64,000 bases of DNA from Paracamarosporium sp. OC-R06-R3 (GCA_019828545.1 JACVRA010000022.1:372001-436000), one strand, 5' to 3'. Shown: positions 1 to 11,508, counted from the stretch's first letter. Numbers and translations: made by a program. Notes: a model not told the origin generated them from the sequence alone.

Positions 1-1019
1 ACCGTGTAGAAGATGGTGAAGCAGATATAGAACTGAAAGAGCGACCGGATTCTACTCCAGAAGATTTCTTCGGTATTCACTTCAACAAGTGGATCGAGGT
101 GTTTTGTCGCTACGCTCTTCTCCTTGCTCGCCAAGGAGCGGAAGATCGATGTTTCAACGTTCTTGACGTCGCCTTGCAGTCGAATATATTCTACAAGTCT
201 CAGGAGTACACTTGGAACATTGAACTCTGTCGCCTGGCCTGCGCGCTAGCTGCCGATGAATCTCAGCAAGTCTCTGCTAGCATTCGTTACCTCCTCAAGG
301 TATATCCTTTCGGCACCGAAATCTTCCGCCTATATAGCGCCGCGAATCGCCTGTGCTCCATCAGCGACGGCTACGCTACTGGTCCCGCAAGCAAAGTTGT
401 TATGAGATGGATCAAGACAATAGATTATGCCCTTCTCAGTCCAGAGAATCGTATGTGGTTTAACTTTAAGGGTGGTGACCGCACACAATGGATGCAACAA
501 ACACTTAATTCCGGCCTGATTGACCAAGTCAGAGGTCATGATCCTGCTCTCTTCGCACTGTTTGGTCACATCCTAATGTGTACTGGGTCTTATACGGCGG
601 CTCTGAACTACTTCTTCCGGGCATTTGCTATCACGCCCATGGATCCGGTACTGAATTTGTCGATTGGCATTGCTTACTTCCAGCATGCATTGAAGCGCCT
701 TTCAGAAAACCGGCAATACCAGATTCAGCAAGGCATTGCTTTCATTACGCGGTATTACGACTTCAGAACAAAAGACAAGGTCCCTATCCATGAACAGGAA
801 GCGGAGTTCAATGTTGCCCGAGTGTACCATGGTTTAGGCCTTGTGGCCCAAGCCATACCGTACTATCACCGCTGCATAGCGTTGAGTAATAAGTGTCAGG
901 GCGACGCCGTGGAGAATTTTGCGGCTGAGGCAGCTTATGCACTTCAGACTATCTACATGCTGAGTGGAGATTTTGAAGGTGCATACGAAGTGACAGTATC
1001 GAACCTTGTCATCGAGTGA
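1..1019 (+). CDS. sfc4: TFIIIC TPR subunit (transcription factor tau subunit sfc4/TFC4), C-terminal part
   Basis: The reading frame is open from base 3 of the window to a TGA at 1017-1019, so the 5' end of the gene lies outside. About 338 residues are visible, all helical and tetratricopeptide-like. One TPR-type stretch reads GSYTAALNYFFRAFAI, followed by an NRQYQIQQG segment and a last repeat ending in LVIE, as I remember for fungal sfc4 proteins. The family is the TPR scaffold of TFIIIC that recruits TFIIIB to tRNA and 5S genes, and it acts in the nucleus. No intron is needed in the visible part. Identification rests on remembered family features; the TPR nature is seen directly. Another TPR protein is possible but less likely. 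Confidence 0.85.
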   Translation, partial: RVEDGEADIELKERPDSTPEDFFGIHFNKWIEVFCRYALLLARQGAEDRCFNVLDVALQSNIFYKSQEYTWNIELCRLACALAADESQQVSASIRYLLKVYPFGTEIFRLYSAANRLCSISDGYATGPASKVVMRWIKTIDYALLSPENRMWFNFKGGDRTQWMQQTLNSGLIDQVRGHDPALFALFGHILMCTGSYTAALNYFFRAFAITPMDPVLNLSIGIAYFQHALKRLSENRQYQIQQGIAFITRYYDFRTKDKVPIHEQEAEFNVARVYHGLGLVAQAIPYYHRCIALSNKCQGDAVENFAAEAAYALQTIYMLSGDFEGAYEVTVSNLVIE

Positions 1020-2115
1020 ACGACCTTCAATACTTTGCATAATCTGGGGTCTACATTCGCTCCAAATATGCTTGATGTGGAATAAGACAATTGAATAGCT
1101 GCGCAAATCTATGGTGTATGTGAGAGCGAACGGGCAAGGATCAGGAGCCTCGATTGGCCCGTTGATGTTCACCTCACAGAAGTGGTTCACATGCAACATG
1201 AAGAGAAAACTTCTGATAGCGAAACAAGAAGAAGAGAATACCCCAGTAACTATCGATATCGCGAGCAAACGTGGTATTACTCCATCATCCTTAGATACAA
1301 TTAATCTAGCACTCGTAAACATCTGTTTTGTTCTTTGCTTGTGAACTTGCACAGTTAATGAAGATTGAACAGTACTAGAAGAGGCTACAAGAGCAATGAT
1401 AACTATGTTGTTCAGAAGTACAAGAGATGCTGTGAAAGAAGCATCAAGCGAGACCGTCAAGTTTGGTAGATAACTTATACCCAAAATCAAATACCATATT
1501 AGAGCGTTTTCGGAACGAATACGTCTGGACAAATATGTTTCTTAGAACTATGGTCTTGAGATTAATTACGAGTAGGTAAGCCTAGATGCAAACGCTTCTG
1601 AGCGAGTTCTGATGTTGAAGTTGACCAATATAATATGTAGGCGTACTTATGTTGCTTAGGACAGGACCTGCCTGTACGCGTTCGCTACGCAGTAGGATGC
1701 TCTGGTACGAACTTCTATTTTATGTTTGTCTACAACTATCTCCTGGTATTCACTGCACGTCCTAGGTAAGTGTTGTGCTGCTAGGTGAATGAATTGCAGT
1801 CTATGGAGTTTTCAATGTACACTCGTGCTCTTGTTTGGGCGTTGAGTTCTAGCGGTTAGCTTGCGGTGTATGCTAATGTTCCTTACGTTTACTTGCTCTA
1901 TATTGTCAGTGCACGTTCTAGTGAGGTACCATAACTGCCTGATCAGAGTCTTCCGGATAGGTTTCTTATGTTGTTTGTTTTAAACCTGTGTGGCCCTAAA
2001 ACATGCCTATCGTACAGTCGCGGCCTTCCACGCATATTTCTAAACTTGACGGTGCTATAAAAGACATGATTGAAAAGAGCATAAAATCATACGCCATTGT
2101 TATGCTCTGCATTCC
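1020..2115. other. Intergenic, no gene seen
   Basis: This AT-rich stretch separates the 3' ends of two convergent genes. A 232-codon open frame on the minus strand (834-1532) overlaps the coding strand of the upstream gene and has no recognisable domain. I see no tRNA, repeat or convincing exon. Confidence 0.6.
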
Positions 2116-4494
2116 TCAAGCTCCCGGATCCCTCACGCCCCATTTGCCCACTTCCTTCATAGCCTCTTCTCCACCCTCGGCTAACTTATCGTCCTCCAAG
2201 ACACCTGCAATGCACTTCCACCCATCCCTCCCACCACCCCATTTTAGAACCTCATTTCTATACTTCTCCCCATTCAACCTCTCAATACTACCCTCCTTTC
2301 CTTGCTTTTGGAACACATCGCTCCATATCTTACCCGCGATGGCACGGTCGAAAAGGTAGCTATAGTACGTAGCACCATACCCGAACAAATGCCCGAAGAA
2401 GCCTTGCCATGCAGTGCCAGCGGGTTCGGGGATCGAGGCGTGTGTATTGTATACGTTATGGTAGACGCTTGTGGAGTTGAAGTCGGGTGAAAGAGGAATT
2501 GCGGAATGGTATGCTTGATCAAGCATGGCGAGCAGAATCTGCGCCTCTGTTTCTGCAGGCTGTGTCTTGATGTCGATAGCTAAGCGTTTCTCGAGAGCGG
2601 CCATAGGAAGGGGAGCATCAGTGTCCCAGTGTCGCGCGAAGAGCCCAAGGACACTGGGACAGGAAGCGAAGTGCTCCATGAGAACGGATGGTAGTTCGGC
2701 GAAATCAGTGGCACACCGCGTGCCAGAGACGTTTTGGAGGGAGGTTCGGCCAAGGAAGGAATGTAGTGCATGACCCATTTCGTGGAAAAGGGTGCGCACA
2801 TCATTGAAGTTAAGAAGGGTAGGTCGGTGCTGTTGACGGGAGAAGTCGCAAATCAAGGCGATGGTAGGTAACTGGAAGTATGAATCAGTCTCCTTGTTAT
2901 ACGCAACAGCCATGCCGTCAGTAGCAGCTTCTACTGGCGAAGAAAAGGGATGGTTGAGCTGGCTCATCTCTTCGATCTCTGAAGATAGAATTTCGCGCGA
3001 GCAGCGTAATGTAAAGTGGGCAGGATTCGGAGTCTTGCCGTCGCGAGAGAAAAGATCGCAGTACAACACGGCAATGTGACCATCGGTGTCAGACACAACG
3101 TCTAATCGACGTACGCCCTCCTCCCAAACCTCGCCAGGCTGTGTCTCGCGAGGGACAAGACGAATGCCGTACAAACGGTCAAACAATCTCGAAAGACCCT
3201 GCATGACCGTTCCGACGGAAAAATAGGCCGAAAGGAAATCCGGTGTACGGATCTTAGTGTCCATGTTCGAAAGCAGTTTCGACGTGTAGTAGTACCTGTC
3301 CCAAGCGTTGATCCTGTCTGGAAAATTTTCCATTTGCGCATCCGCTCGTTTCAATTCCAACAGTTCCTCTAATTCCTCGTTCACCTTGTGCTTGTTGTCC
3401 GCTATCAAAGCACTTAGAAACTGGTTGACAGCCTCTGGAGACTTGGCCATCTTATTCTCCAGTGTCATATGTGCAAAGGTTTCATAGCCGGACAACTTGG
3501 CTAGTTCAGCCCTACTCTTCAGCATAGTCTCGAGCCTAGATATGCTGGGTTTGTTCGCTGTCCGAACGGCCATATAAATTTCTCTTCGAACCTCAGCGTC
3601 TTCTACGTATCGTAGGGCAATCTGAGCCTCGTGATTCATGGTTCCAATCTTGGTCTCTCCCCACTTGGTTAGAGCCCGCGCCATGTTCGGTTCCAGACCT
3701 TTCATTCTTTTGCTGTCAAACTGCAAATAGCTTGTTTCCGGGCCCATTCTCTCAGTGAACTCGGTGCCCACATCCGCAATCTCGCCACTGAGGTCTACAA
3801 AGCGCTGGCGCGTGCCCTCAGGAAGGTTTATGGCACTTCTTGCAAAATCCTCTATCAAGATGTCGGCAACAACACGCTCTTGCTCGGTCCAGCTGTCCCA
3901 CACCTCAGGTGTTGCGGCTGCCTTTTTGATCTGGTCGTTCAGCACCGTGGTGGTGTTGAGTTGGTTCATGTACTGGAACATGATAGCATAAGCCTTGTGT
4001 GCTGCATTCTGTATCTTCCTGTCCGGATGAGTGCCCCGCACAAAGTCGGCGAGGTCGATGACCCTGCAGAGAAGGTCGCTCAGTCTGTCCAGCTCTTTCA
4101 CCATGCCCTTGTAATCTTCGATGCTGCTTGCCCTCGCGACCTTTCCCACCACGGCGTTGCATCGTTGGAGCGTGATGGTAACGAAATCGACGAAGCCTTC
4201 CGGGCTCGAGAGGTAGCGGTTTCCTACGATGCCGGTTGGCGGGTTCTTCTTAGAGGCGCGCTGGAAGTCCTCCCAGAACCGTGCGTTGTCGAAGATCTTG
4301 CGCAACGTGTCATCGTCTTCCTTGGATTGTGCGGTTGGGAGCCCGTAGAGCTTCGAGGCTGGCAGCGGTGCGGAATCGTTTGCGGCGGCGGCGGCAGCCA
4401 AGTTGGAGTTCCATCTGCGCTGTCGCTGCGACTGATGCAGACAGCGCCAGCACACCCAGGGGGTCGTCGATTGGCGCGCAAGGCGCTTCAGCAT
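2116..4494 (-). CDS. OCT1: Mitochondrial intermediate peptidase (octapeptidyl aminopeptidase), M3 family
   Basis: A single uninterrupted frame of 792 codons, close to the usual length of the family. The N-terminus is rich in Arg, Ser and Ala and lacks acids (MLKRLARQ..., then RQRRWNSN), as expected for a mitochondrial presequence. The zinc site FHEMGHALH (HExxH) lies near residue 570, and a downstream Glu in the SVLMEHFA segment fits the third metal ligand of M3 peptidases. The family removes an octapeptide from imported matrix proteins after the first processing step. The gene is divergent from MIC26/27, 194 bp away, so two mitochondrial genes may share a promoter. The thimet oligopeptidases are a related alternative, but the presequence favours OCT1. 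Confidence 0.95.
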   Translation of the reverse strand: MLKRLARQSTTPWVCWRCLHQSQRQRRWNSNLAAAAAANDSAPLPASKLYGLPTAQSKEDDDTLRKIFDNARFWEDFQRASKKNPPTGIVGNRYLSSPEGFVDFVTITLQRCNAVVGKVARASSIEDYKGMVKELDRLSDLLCRVIDLADFVRGTHPDRKIQNAAHKAYAIMFQYMNQLNTTTVLNDQIKKAAATPEVWDSWTEQERVVADILIEDFARSAINLPEGTRQRFVDLSGEIADVGTEFTERMGPETSYLQFDSKRMKGLEPNMARALTKWGETKIGTMNHEAQIALRYVEDAEVRREIYMAVRTANKPSISRLETMLKSRAELAKLSGYETFAHMTLENKMAKSPEAVNQFLSALIADNKHKVNEELEELLELKRADAQMENFPDRINAWDRYYYTSKLLSNMDTKIRTPDFLSAYFSVGTVMQGLSRLFDRLYGIRLVPRETQPGEVWEEGVRRLDVVSDTDGHIAVLYCDLFSRDGKTPNPAHFTLRCSREILSSEIEEMSQLNHPFSSPVEAATDGMAVAYNKETDSYFQLPTIALICDFSRQQHRPTLLNFNDVRTLFHEMGHALHSFLGRTSLQNVSGTRCATDFAELPSVLMEHFASCPSVLGLFARHWDTDAPLPMAALEKRLAIDIKTQPAETEAQILLAMLDQAYHSAIPLSPDFNSTSVYHNVYNTHASIPEPAGTAWQGFFGHLFGYGATYYSYLFDRAIAGKIWSDVFQKQGKEGSIERLNGEKYRNEVLKWGGGRDGWKCIAGVLEDDKLAEGGEEAMKEVGKWGVRDPGA

Positions 4495-4688
4495 GGCGGG
4501 CGGAGGGCGATGCAGTGTGCTGGAGGACGCAGAAACACAGCGATGCCGTCACATGGCTGTCCTCGGCTGGTGCAGGATCGAATCTTTGCAGGGGGGTCCG
4601 GCGTAGCTTGGCTTGCTTTCTCCCGGACCTCAACACCACCCACGACGCATCACGACGGCCATCCATTGCGCCTGCCCCCGCAGAGACC
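4495..4688. promoter_or_regulatory. Shared divergent promoter, OCT1 and MIC26/27
   Basis: Only 194 bp separate the two start codons, which point away from each other. Both products are mitochondrial. Co-regulation is an inference; I recognise no specific factor site. Confidence 0.5.
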
Positions 4689-5547
4689 ATGGCCTTTAGA
4701 CCGCTGCTCCGGCAGGTGAGCTGCCCGTCTCCTCGTCCCATCTGCCAGCTGACCCTGGACAGCGCTTTGCTCCCGTCTGGGCCGCCGTTGCGGGCTCTGC
4801 CGCACCCATCACGCTATCTTCGCAGCCCACCGACGAGCCTCTGACAGACGCTGCGGTACGCACTCGTGCTTCCAACGCATCTCTGATTGCATGTCTTACG
4901 CCTTGCAGCTGAACCGAAAACCCATCTACGACGATGCGCCGCTAGACACGACCGCGCCGGCTCCCACGCAACCTGCGGCTCCCTCCACCCCTTCGCCCAG
5001 CTCGCCCAGCTCGCCTAGCACACCCTACCGCCCGACACCTACCGATCGTCTCGCTGTGCAGATAGGAAAGGCGCGCTTTGCTCTCTACCAGCAGGCCGTC
5101 CGCGCCGAAGATGGCGTCAACAATGCCTTGACAGAAACCCTGCGCTTAGAGCACTCATTCACCTCCACCATCCGCTCCTTAGCCCCGCCGAAAGAATCCG
5201 GGGAGAGGGTCTTCCCCGGTGCGCTCTATGTTCTGGTTGCAAGCATGGCCGGAAGCATTGTAACGCGGAACCGCAACATCCTCCTGCGAGCCACAGTCCC
5301 GGCCGCCATTGGCATCGGAGCTGCATACGCCGTGCTACCCATCACGATGAAGAATGTCGGCGATTTGGCTTGGAAGTACGAGGAGAGGTACCCCGTATTG
5401 GCCGACACGCATTTGCGGACGAAGGAGCGCGTGGTTCGTTTCTGGGAGACTGGAAAGGCCCATTCACTCATGTCCGTTGGCATGCTCCAGGACAAGGTTT
5501 CTGACGCGCGGTCGAGCATGGAGGACTGGGTTAAGAAGGGGAGGTAA
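4689..5547 (+). CDS. MICOS complex subunit of the Mic26/Mic27 (apolipoprotein O) family
   Basis: Exons 4689-4715, 4763-4855 and 4909-5547 give 252 residues. The first exon encodes only MAFRPLLRQ and the second encodes RFAPVWAAVAG and on. The third opens with LNRKPIYDDA, a segment typical of fungal Mic26/27 as I remember it. A Pro/Ser/Thr-rich stretch follows. Two hydrophobic segments come near residues 145-185 (FPGALYVLVASMAGSIV and ATVPAAIGIGAAYAVLPI). Family members sit in the mitochondrial inner membrane and help form crista junctions. All splice sites are GT-AG and frames close exactly. An ATG at 4891 lies inside intron 2 and would give a shorter protein lacking the N-terminus, so I rejected it as the start. 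Which of Mic26 or Mic27 it is cannot be settled here. Confidence 0.88.
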
Positions 5548-6644
5548 ATCTCTCCTGATGGTAGAACGTGGAATGAAATTAAAAACTGCTCGCGACCTGT
5601 AACCGACTGTACCAGTACCATAGACCGGAGGTTAGTCTGAACCTGCAATGAGACATCTTGAATTCCCTTTGTTAGGCGCTGTTTTCGAGGTTCAGTCCGG
5701 ATTTGAAGATGCAGCTTTTTTCAATATTATATACCTGGTTAAGTCTGATGCCCGGTCTAGAACTGCATTATCGTGATAAAAGTATGACTACACAACATAT
5801 ACAAAACCAAACAGGATATGTTTCCCGCGAAACAGAACATTTCAAATGGGCACAAATTGACGCTCGTGAATCTCTTCATTTGATACGAGAATGATTAAAA
5901 TGATCAGAATGATTGCTATCAAGCATAACAAGCGGCTGGTGACTGTCAATGGTCCCTCCGAGATCTGGTAGCGGAAGCGCTGCATACCAGACGAAGACGT
6001 GAGTTTATAAACGCATACACTTCAGACGACTGTTACTATAAGGAGAAAGAGTATAAAGTACAAACATGAATTGGAGCTTTGAAGGTGACAGCTTGCATAT
6101 CAACAACTCGAACGAAACCCTTAAGCAGCTACGGACAATATTCACGCAGTCGAATAGTTTCAGGAACATTATCAATTATGTGACATGGAAGTATTTCTCT
6201 GATGCGATAATAGTTGTCTGTTGCGTCTGGGGTCCCAAATCGTTTCAACTCTTGGGTGGGGCCCTGGATCTTCATCGCTGGGAAGATCATATGGTGTTGA
6301 TGTTTTTGAACTGAGAAAAGTTATGGGAAGTCAATCCAATAGTTTATGTGTCTAATAACACACTATTGCACGCTTAACGATCGTTGGTGTTGTGGTTTGG
6401 CTCGGCAGATGGGACAATCCAATTGGGGCAAAAATGATGACGGTTGCGATACGCCAAAGCTGTGCCTCCGCTTTGACTCTTATTCCGGCACCCCGCTTGT
6501 TCGAGGAAGCTACTATCGGGTGGATACAGGACACATATCGAGGATAGCCATTAAATATGTACTATATATATTTTAAAACCTCAAAATTTCGAATATTGAT
6601 CGACAAAATGAAGCGACTGTTTAGCTCGTTGGTTGTTACGTAAC
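5548..6644. other. Intergenic, no gene seen
   Basis: About 1.1 kb between MIC26/27 and the tRNA-Leu gene. Only short open frames of at most about 80 codons occur, with no domain signal. The last 100 bases are AT-rich. Confidence 0.6.
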
Positions 6645-6737
6645 GCTATCTTGGCCGAGTGGTCTAAGGCGGTAGATTTAAGACTTCTTAAATCTCTACT
6701 GGGGAAACCCGCGTGCGTTCGAACCGCACAGATAGCA
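6645..6737 (+). tRNA. tRNA-Leu (anticodon UAA) with an 11-nt intron
   Basis: The acceptor stem GCTATCT pairs with AGATAGC, followed by an A discriminator. The D arm reads TGGCCGAGTGGTCTAAGGCG, which contains the A box. The anticodon stem is GTAGA with TCTAC and the loop is TTTAAG + C, giving anticodon TAA. The 11 nt between G37 and the last loop base are read as an intron at the canonical position. A long class II variable arm follows, then the T arm GTGCG-TTCGAAC-CGCAC (B box). A T-rich tract just downstream (6741-6747) would serve as Pol III terminator. Confidence 0.93.
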
Positions 6738-6899
6738 ACATCTTTTTTGCCTTTTTGTGTGCCTGGGTCTATACTGTCCTCCTGTTAAATGGGTAGTTTC
6801 GGGGCACATTTCTTTATCACGTCTACGTTGATTCCGACTACCCTAATACTTGGCCAATAATTCATAACAATATGGCTTTGTGGAAGCACGACACCGCAA

Positions 6900-8755
6900 C
6901 TAGTCTTCTTTCTTTGCTAGGGTGTTTGAAGTCGTCTTTCTCTTCCACTCCTCGACCAAGCCCTGGTAATCCTCTGGTCCGTAACTACTCAATGACTCAG
7001 CGACCCAATTGCGATATCCCAACACGTTTCCCTTTCTCTTCCTTTCCAATCCAAGGTCCTGCAACAACGCATCAAAGTACGGTAGCGAGTCGAATACCAA
7101 ATCAGGAAACATAGTTCCATACCCTGCTGCCTTCCGCAAAGCACAATAATGTGTGTCTCGATACGTTTCGTATCTGATTCGCTCACTGCTGGCCTCTTGA
7201 AGCTTCAATGTTCCGTCGAGAAAGGCCGTCAGCCAGAGCGCTTGGAGATACGCACAAGGTGCATTTCCGAGACATGACACTGCACCTGCGAAGCCAATGG
7301 AGCGTTTCTGGAGATAAGCTGGCGGGACCAGGAAACGATAGAGTCGATATGGTTGCTGGAAAGATTCCGACTTTTGGGTTTGACGTAGCGCTGGATCAGG
7401 GTGGTACACTCGGCTCGTGTCGCGGTCCCTCAGATAGGGATACCGAGCGTATATATCTCTTTCGACTTTCCTAATAAGAGCTTCATCTTCAACATCTGGT
7501 GCTTGATCCGTGGGTAGCCCAAGCTGGTGTTGCAAACCCTCGGGTTTAAATTGTACATCCCCTCCAATCTCCCAACCAGTCGCGCATACGACAGCATCCA
7601 CTTCAAATTTCCCTCCGCCCTTCAGGTATACCTCTTTCTCATCCTCAAATCGATCGATCTCATCAATAACGACTTTTATCTTCCCTGTTCGCACTAGGTC
7701 GAACCAGTTCGTAGGATAGTTCATGATACTCAGTGCATTGCCGGCTTCGAATGCACCTCTCCATGGAATAAGTTTCTCTGTTTCTGGGTGGTCGCGAAGC
7801 TTGTTGAGCTTTATCACGTCATCACCTAAAATCTTCCAGAACGATTCCAATATTTTGCGACCCAGCCATGTCTCATGAAAGAAGCCTCTCAGCCAGCCTT
7901 CGAACCCACTCATCTCTGCCCATGGACAGGGGGACATGTACCCGAAAAAGCGAGTGAACACGAGCTTTTCCAACCAAAGACCCAGTGGAGTAACATAAGG
8001 TGGAGACATCCATTTTGGGCCGTTTCCTGAAGGGCGTATGAGCATTGTCGCCGTTGAGTTAGGTTGCGTAGCACACGCGTAAGCAATATCCCACGCAGAC
8101 TTCCCACTTCCAATTACGAGCGCATGGGTTCCTCCTCTGGCAAGGTTGGAGAAATGAGTGGCGAAATCATTTGAATGGATGACGATGGGTTTGAAGCTAG
8201 GTGATGTTGGGTAGCGGGGCATTGATGGCTGGTTCGTAAATCCGACAGCGACGATCAGTTTTGACGTATCTATTGTGGTATTGTTTTCTGGAGGATGAAG
8301 CTTGCTGATGTTGACGTGCAGTTTCCAGCCTTCTTCGACTTGCTCCACAACTTTGACCTTCGTATCGTACTGTATGCAGTGTTCGATTCCGGCACCCTTG
8401 ATGAAGGCTTGCATGTACTCAAACATCTTTGCACCGAGGACATGCTCGCCTTTTTTGACATCAAATTGGATTTCATCCATTGGAAAGTCCGGAATCTGGT
8501 ACGTGCCAAAGAGGTTATTTGTTCTCAAGCCGGGAAATGTGCGTTGAGGCGACCATGGCCCGCCGATAGAGGACGTTGCTTCTAAAACGAGAATCTTGGC
8601 CTCAGGATGTAGGCGATGGTACGTTGCAGCTGCTGTGATGCCATATAATCCTGAGCTCTTTAGTGCTGTGGGACTTTGTTGGGAGAAAAGAAAAAAATGG
8701 AGGATATGAAACGATACATACCCGCCCCAACGACGACCAAGTCGAAGCGTTCCAT
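6900..8755 (-). CDS. FAD-dependent monooxygenase, flavin-containing monooxygenase-like
   Basis: Exons 8755-8722 and 8650-6900 (minus strand) give 594 residues. The short first exon encodes MERFDLVVVGAG and joins LYGITAAA across a 71-bp intron, restoring the N-terminal GxGxxG FAD-binding fold. A second dinucleotide motif, ALVIGSGKSAWDIAY, lies near residue 220 and would bind NADPH. A CATGW motif typical of this superfamily follows near residue 400. The family oxygenates N, S or ketone groups of small molecules; the substrate cannot be told. The frame also reads upstream through the intron, but that version loses the FAD motif. The gene stands alone, with a 54-bp tandem repeat in its upstream region. 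Confidence 0.88.
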
Positions 8756-9741
8756 GCTGCAAACCCTTAGGCGAGGTCTTTATAGCCTGTGAAGAAATAA
8801 GTGTATAGGTAGTTGACGAAGAAAGGTGAGCATCAACGAGATCGCTCCTATATACCACATAATCTCAAATAAAAGAACCTTGCTAGACTCAGAAAGGCAT
8901 GTTGGTCCTGTGGCATGATTGGACAGATCGCTTCATAAGTGCGGAGAAAAGCTATGCCCCCTACCTTGTTTGACTCTGCCCAATTACCTTACAGGGGAGA
9001 AAAGCTATGCCCTCTACCTTATTTGACCCTAGCACCTACTTCTTCCTCACTTATAAGAGAATCTGCCCAATTACCTTACGCGATATCTCCGAGGCGCTTC
9101 TCTTGTATGACCTCAGCAAGATAACAACCAATCAATGCGGTGACCCAGTGTTTTCCGCTCACCGACTTTGTAGATGTCACACCTACTTCAGAAAGCAACA
9201 TCACGTTCGACCATATATTCTTTGGCTGATTCAGTGTACGAGTAGCATGATTCGCAAAAGTTCGATGTTTAACCATGGTCCAAACGTGTAGAATGCGCAG
9301 GAAGATGTCAAAATGTAGTCACTCTGTTCAACTCTACACCGAGAGCGGAGGCATTTTTGGCTAACCACCTTGAGCTATCCGAACTCCAATGCCAGACTAG
9401 ATCACGTGGTACACAACAAACACTCTCATACCCCTCGTGCTTCGTGGTATTATATATGCTACCCGATCGTCATCACTTCTTTCTGAAGACTTGGTTTTAG
9501 TGAGACCTGAAACTGGACGGCATTCCTGGTAGAGTTGGAGTGATGTATACAATTAACTTGATTTTTGCATTGCTTTTTGGTGACAGGGACACCTAAGTGT
9601 TGTGGTATCAAGTGGTGGGGTAGGTGCGGAAGTACGGAGGACTGTGGTACGATCTTGGCGTTACATAAGCGGAAACTCGGCAAAGTAACTCTCGACTCGT
9701 ACCTTCAGACCCTCATTCTTTCCACTGATCCCAGCGATGTA
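8756..9741. other. Divergent intergenic region with a tandem duplication
   Basis: This region separates the monooxygenase and the MRX10-like gene, which point away from each other. It holds the repeat at 8943-9078. No open frame in it looks coding. Confidence 0.6.
8943..9078. repeat. Imperfect tandem duplication, 54-bp period, second copy carrying an insertion
   Basis: Copy A (8943-8991) begins GGAGAAAAGCTATGCC and ends TCTGCCCAATTACCTTAC. Copy B starts at 8997 with the same bases, differing by C-to-T and G-to-A transitions. It is interrupted after TTTGAC by about 33 extra bases and then ends with the same 18-mer at 9061-9078. It lies 190-320 bp upstream of the monooxygenase start. Confidence 0.85.
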
Positions 9742-11176
9742 ATGGTCTACTTAACAAGGAGCTTCGCCTCTGCAACGCACTCCCTCATACCTCGTGTATA
9801 TCGTATATCAGCACCGAGAGCAGTATGGCTTCCGACGCGCTCATTCCGCTCGACCGCAACAGTCAATAAGAAGATTGATCTCACGCAGAGGCAAGACTCA
9901 GAATTGGATGTATCAGCGAAAGAGGAAAGCGCTTCAGAAACACAAAAGATAGAGAAAAAAGGCGCAAAGAAGCATGCGGGCAAGACGTCGTCGCTGAGGC
10001 GGGTGGCCGTCGAGGCACAACGGTCAAGACAGGGCTTTGTGAAGGGCCGGGGAAGCAAGCGATTTGTGGACCCGCATGTGGAAACAAAGGTAAGACATGA
10101 TTTAACAGGGGATACCAGGGGATGTTAGGAGGAAAACCCATGTCTGACTACGCATACAGACAGTCACCGCCTATTGTGCGGCGGAAACGTATAACATATC
10201 CACGGCAGCTCGCCTGGTAAAGGCTCAGGGCTACGAGCTTGATCCTTTGCAAACCGGTCTTTACCCACAAGTCATTCACGTACGAACACGAGATCGACCT
10301 TCAGAAGTAAAGGACTCGCAAGAAGGCGACATCTTTATCTTTCCGTCTGGTACGATGGTCACTTGGAACGTGAGAGAACGAGAAGCTCTGCAATTGGTGA
10401 ATCGTGTTCTACCTACTGCAGCAGAATGCTCACACTTGGACTTGTTGGAGACGGAAGATTTGGAATACCTGGAAGATCTGACAAGAGAATCCAGCGAGGT
10501 AGTTGGAGATACCATTATCCTGGGTACGAAAGCCGAACAGGACAGCTTCGATCTGTCAAAAGAATCAAACGTGGAGGGCACAGAGCAGCGTCACGAAATC
10601 GACAATGTTCTTGCTAAGATTGCTTTCTCATCCGGACTTGCTCGCTCAACCAAACTTGCTATTTTAGAAACACTCCTGAGTGCATACCAGGACTCGACGC
10701 GCGATATCCCCATTATGCTTGCTAAGGGCGATACAAAAACCTTGGGCAGGAAGAATGTTCCTTTCACACGTTCTTTCATTCTCCGCAAAACGGGCGAGCT
10801 TCTCAATATCCGCGCACAACTCAATTTATACTCAGAGCTCACCGATTCAATGCCCGATATCTTCTGGGATAGTCGACACGAGCTAGGACTAGGCGAGTAC
10901 TATGATCAAGTTGGGCGTGCATTGGACGTGGGCGTGCGTATAAAGGTGCTAAATGAGAAGATTGGCTTTGCGCAGGAGATTGCAAGTGTTTTGCGGGAGT
11001 CACTCAGTGAGAAACATGGGCTGAGACTTGAATGGGCTATTATTGCTCTTATTGCGGTTGAGGTTGTACTGGAGTTCTACCGCCATTGGACTGATGCGGA
11101 AGAGAGAAAGGATCCGAGAAGCACCGAGTCGTTGCTTCGGCAGTACCTCGTCAAGATGGATCGTAATCAGAGCTAA
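9742..11176 (+). CDS. DUF155-family mitochondrial protein, MRX10/RMND1-like
   Basis: Exons 9742-10089 and 10160-11176 give 454 residues, split by a 70-bp intron. The first 45 residues are basic and hydroxylated without acids (MVYLTRSFASATHSL..., LPTRSFRSTA), a typical mitochondrial presequence. Exon 2 begins TVTAYCAAETYNI, the start of the conserved DUF155 region, and continues with GDIFIFPSGTMVTWNV and REREAL. Near the C-terminus a hydrophobic segment (WAIIALIAVEVVLEFY) would be a membrane anchor. Known relatives are yeast Mrx10, part of mitochondrial expression assemblies, and human RMND1, needed for mitochondrial translation. Rmd1/Rmd8/Sif2 share the domain but lack such a presequence. Confidence 0.87.
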
Positions 11177-11508
11177 AATTTCAGTTAGTATAGATACCCC
11201 ACTCAGTGAAATTTCCAGTTTAATGCAAATAATAAATCTTGCACCATTTGAAGTGGTTAGTTAGTTTGGTATGATCTATTAATTTGACTACCATACCCCA
11301 ACGTCGTGGTGCAAACAATAGGTAGTTGTTTTGTACAAACAAAAAGTAAAGATCTACATTGAGCCCTAAAAGGGTTGCTTGTGGACAGACCTCTATGGTG
11401 GCACCGAAGTCGGCGTGATTAGAGTTATCTATTACCTTTATTCTCCTCGTCCAGAGATCTCTCGGCATACGACGATCGTCAAAAGAGATAGAATGCAAAA
11501 AAACGAAT
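11177..11508. other. Intergenic, no gene seen
   Basis: AT-rich 3' flank of the MRX10-like gene up to the tRNA on the opposite strand. No feature seen beyond an A/T-rich tract near the 3' end of the tRNA. Confidence 0.55.

Noticed and set aside
834..1532. 232-codon minus-strand frame with two hydrophobic stretches
   Set aside because: It overlaps the coding strand of the TFIIIC gene for about 185 bp, lies in AT-rich DNA that favours hydrophobic codons, and shows no family feature.
3880..4719. 279-codon plus-strand frame
   Set aside because: It is antisense to the OCT1 coding region and the OCT1-MIC26/27 promoter, with no domain; a by-product of GC-rich codon use.
4891..5547. ATG at 4891 as start of the MICOS subunit
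   Set aside because: It lies inside an intron; the spliced start at 4689 provides the expected N-terminus and exact frame closure.
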